Of a stretch of 64,000 nt of DNA, positions 62,449 through 64,000 are shown one piece after another. The DNA lies in contig NC_057790.1 in the NCBI RefSeq assembly GCF_014905175.1, positions 15,154,469-15,218,468 on the forward strand. The letters run 5' to 3'. The translations under genes were made by a program, and so were the position numbers. The stretch comes from Aphidius gifuensis. Its lineage: Eukaryota > Arthropoda > Insecta > Hymenoptera > Braconidae. Numbering within the stretch: the stretch's first letter is position 1; each line of letters starts with the position of its first letter. The notes under the pieces are model-generated. The model was not told the DNA's origin. It searched no databases and saw nothing but the letters and a program-made list of their open reading frames with translations.

Positions 62449-63182
62449 ACCCTGGTTAAAACTTAATTTCAAATGAATTCATTGGGACCACTGAAATCAG
62501 TTGAATTCATAGATTGTTATTATTGCAATTAAGATCTCAAATAAAATTACACGAAATTACATGCTATCACGAAGCATTTGAAGCTTCAAGCAAATTTCTT
62601 GGCTCAATAAACATATGCTATTTGTATCGTTGAGGTCAATGTGTTTTGAAACTTTTATTTTGAATAATTATGTGTCCAAGATGAGTTTGAATCACTGAGA
62701 TCAGTTGAAATCATGGATTGTTTTTGGCAATTAAAATCCTTAATGAAATTACATGAAGTCACATGGTATCATGGAACATTTAAAATGTAATTTCACCTTT
62801 TTGTGGTGCTATATGATGGATGACAGTGTCTCAGAAAACCAAACGAACAAAATTAATATATTTGTCAACAATGTCATCAGCCATTGTATAGCTGAAACAT
62901 TCATCGACACTGACACTGTTGTATATGATAAAATAAATAAACTATTTTAATGTTCAATTTATTTATAAAATTTATTTAAATTCAAATAAATATACTAAAC
63001 TTTGACAAATTACGTACGAGACTTTGAATCAATATAATTTCAAAAATTATTTGGAATCATTGTTATCGTTTGCAACCATTGATATATCATTGGAATTATT
63101 AGACTTGAAATCGCTGAAATAATTTGAGTAATTAATTTTAATTTCACATTTTTTTTTCCACCTGGAAGATTATCTTCCAACA
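62449..63182 (-). repeat. R1 dispersed repeat, copy C (inverted)
   Basis: Full-length-type copy on the opposite strand, with both sub-repeats and the linker containing ATAATTATGTGTCCAAGATG. The frame at 62753-62950 is only a chance reading through this repeat. Its outer edge near 63164-63178 is a near-palindrome GGAAGATTATCTTCC. Confidence 0.85.
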
Positions 63183-64000
63183 AAAAGTACTGAAAATCAT
63201 TCAAATTTTTTGACATCATTCGAGAACTCGATTTCAATATTGTAATATGTTCTCTTGGAACCCGAATGGATCACCCCTCACACAGAGAAAATATTTTTTT
63301 ACTTTTCTTTAAAAATTCGAGTGGAAGAAAATGATTTATAAGATTTTTGTTTTTTAAATTGAAAGAAAAAAAAAAAAGAAGAAGGTGGACGTTTTTGTGC
63401 TGGATTAGTGTCACCAACATTTCTCAAAATACGCATTAAAGATGAGTCGACATGACAGACTCAACCCGATTTATATGAAGGGTCAGACTTCGCGAAACTG
63501 TTCTCCAATCTACCTTGAAAATTCATATTTTTTTTTCAAGAGCTATATGTGTGTTCCTTATTTTGTGGTATTTTGTGTCCCACCACGGGTGGTTCTCATC
63601 TAAGTATGTTTATTTTACAAGAGTTTTAAGTATAACTTAGGGTGGGGTTCTTTTTTTTTTTTCTTTCTTATAACAGCATTGCAAAAACTAAGAAAAATCT
63701 CAAAAATCTTTTTCTCGACTTCTGTGTGTTCTAGATCTTAGATAGTGAAACTCAAAAATTAATTTTAATAAGTATCAGAAAAGAATTTTTATTGTTTATT
63801 TTGGATATTAATTCTTCTTTCCTATTTTCTTTTTTTTACTTATATATATATAATTTTTTTTCTGTGAAATTTTAGGTATAAAGGGTGACTTTCGTTTTTG
63901 AAAATTTTTCAATATTCTCATAATAAAAATTTGTTTAAAATTATTAAAAAATATGAAAAAATGTATTATAAAAATATAAAATTTCAACATTTTGTATGGA
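63183..64000. other. Window end, AT-rich, no gene seen
   Basis: Simple AT-rich sequence with poly-A/T runs. No exon, repeat family member or regulatory motif that I can support. Confidence 0.5.

Noticed and set aside
62753..62950. 65-residue plus-strand frame
   Set aside because: Lies wholly inside R1 copy C; copies A and B do not keep the frame open, so it is not a conserved coding sequence.

Overview
The window is very AT-rich eukaryotic DNA, full of poly-A/T runs and short microsatellites. By composition and by its one recognisable gene it comes from an insect, most likely a hymenopteran; the order is inferred from general protein resemblance and base composition, not proven. No bacterial, viral, tRNA, rRNA or CRISPR feature was found. 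Nearly all open frames in the window are low-complexity noise.

The one gene that can be rebuilt with confidence is Distal-less (Dll, the arthropod Dlx homologue), on the + strand. Its five coding exons are 17559-18027, 25737-25960, 55064-55226, 55364-55718 and 55883-55901. They join in consistent phase at GT-AG junctions into a 409-residue protein (1,230 nt including the stop). The homeodomain is split between residues 44 and 45 by a 29.1-kb intron. The last exon holds only 19 coding bases, and it supplies the C-terminal VWPAV tail.

Layout: 1-16.1 kb is upstream gene desert with a few GC-richer islands, a long hairpin and one short two-strand open segment. About 16.1-17.56 kb is the putative promoter and a leader rich in upstream ATGs. 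17.56-55.90 kb is the Dll gene, with a 7.7-kb intron 1 and the 29.1-kb intron 2. 55.9-64 kb is the 3' UTR and downstream DNA.

Unclassified repeats sit in the introns and flanks: a dispersed family with three copies (R1), a pair of direct copies 3.1 kb apart (R2), a pair of inverted arms about 6 kb apart (R3), a short terminal-inverted-repeat element and an 86-bp tandem duplication. The islands of higher GC in the introns and flanks are the best candidates for Dll enhancers, but that is inference from composition. I saw no clearly new biological system. The most useful leads are the unresolved N-terminus, the micro-exon, the repeat families and the recurrent GGCGCC (CTCF-like) sites.
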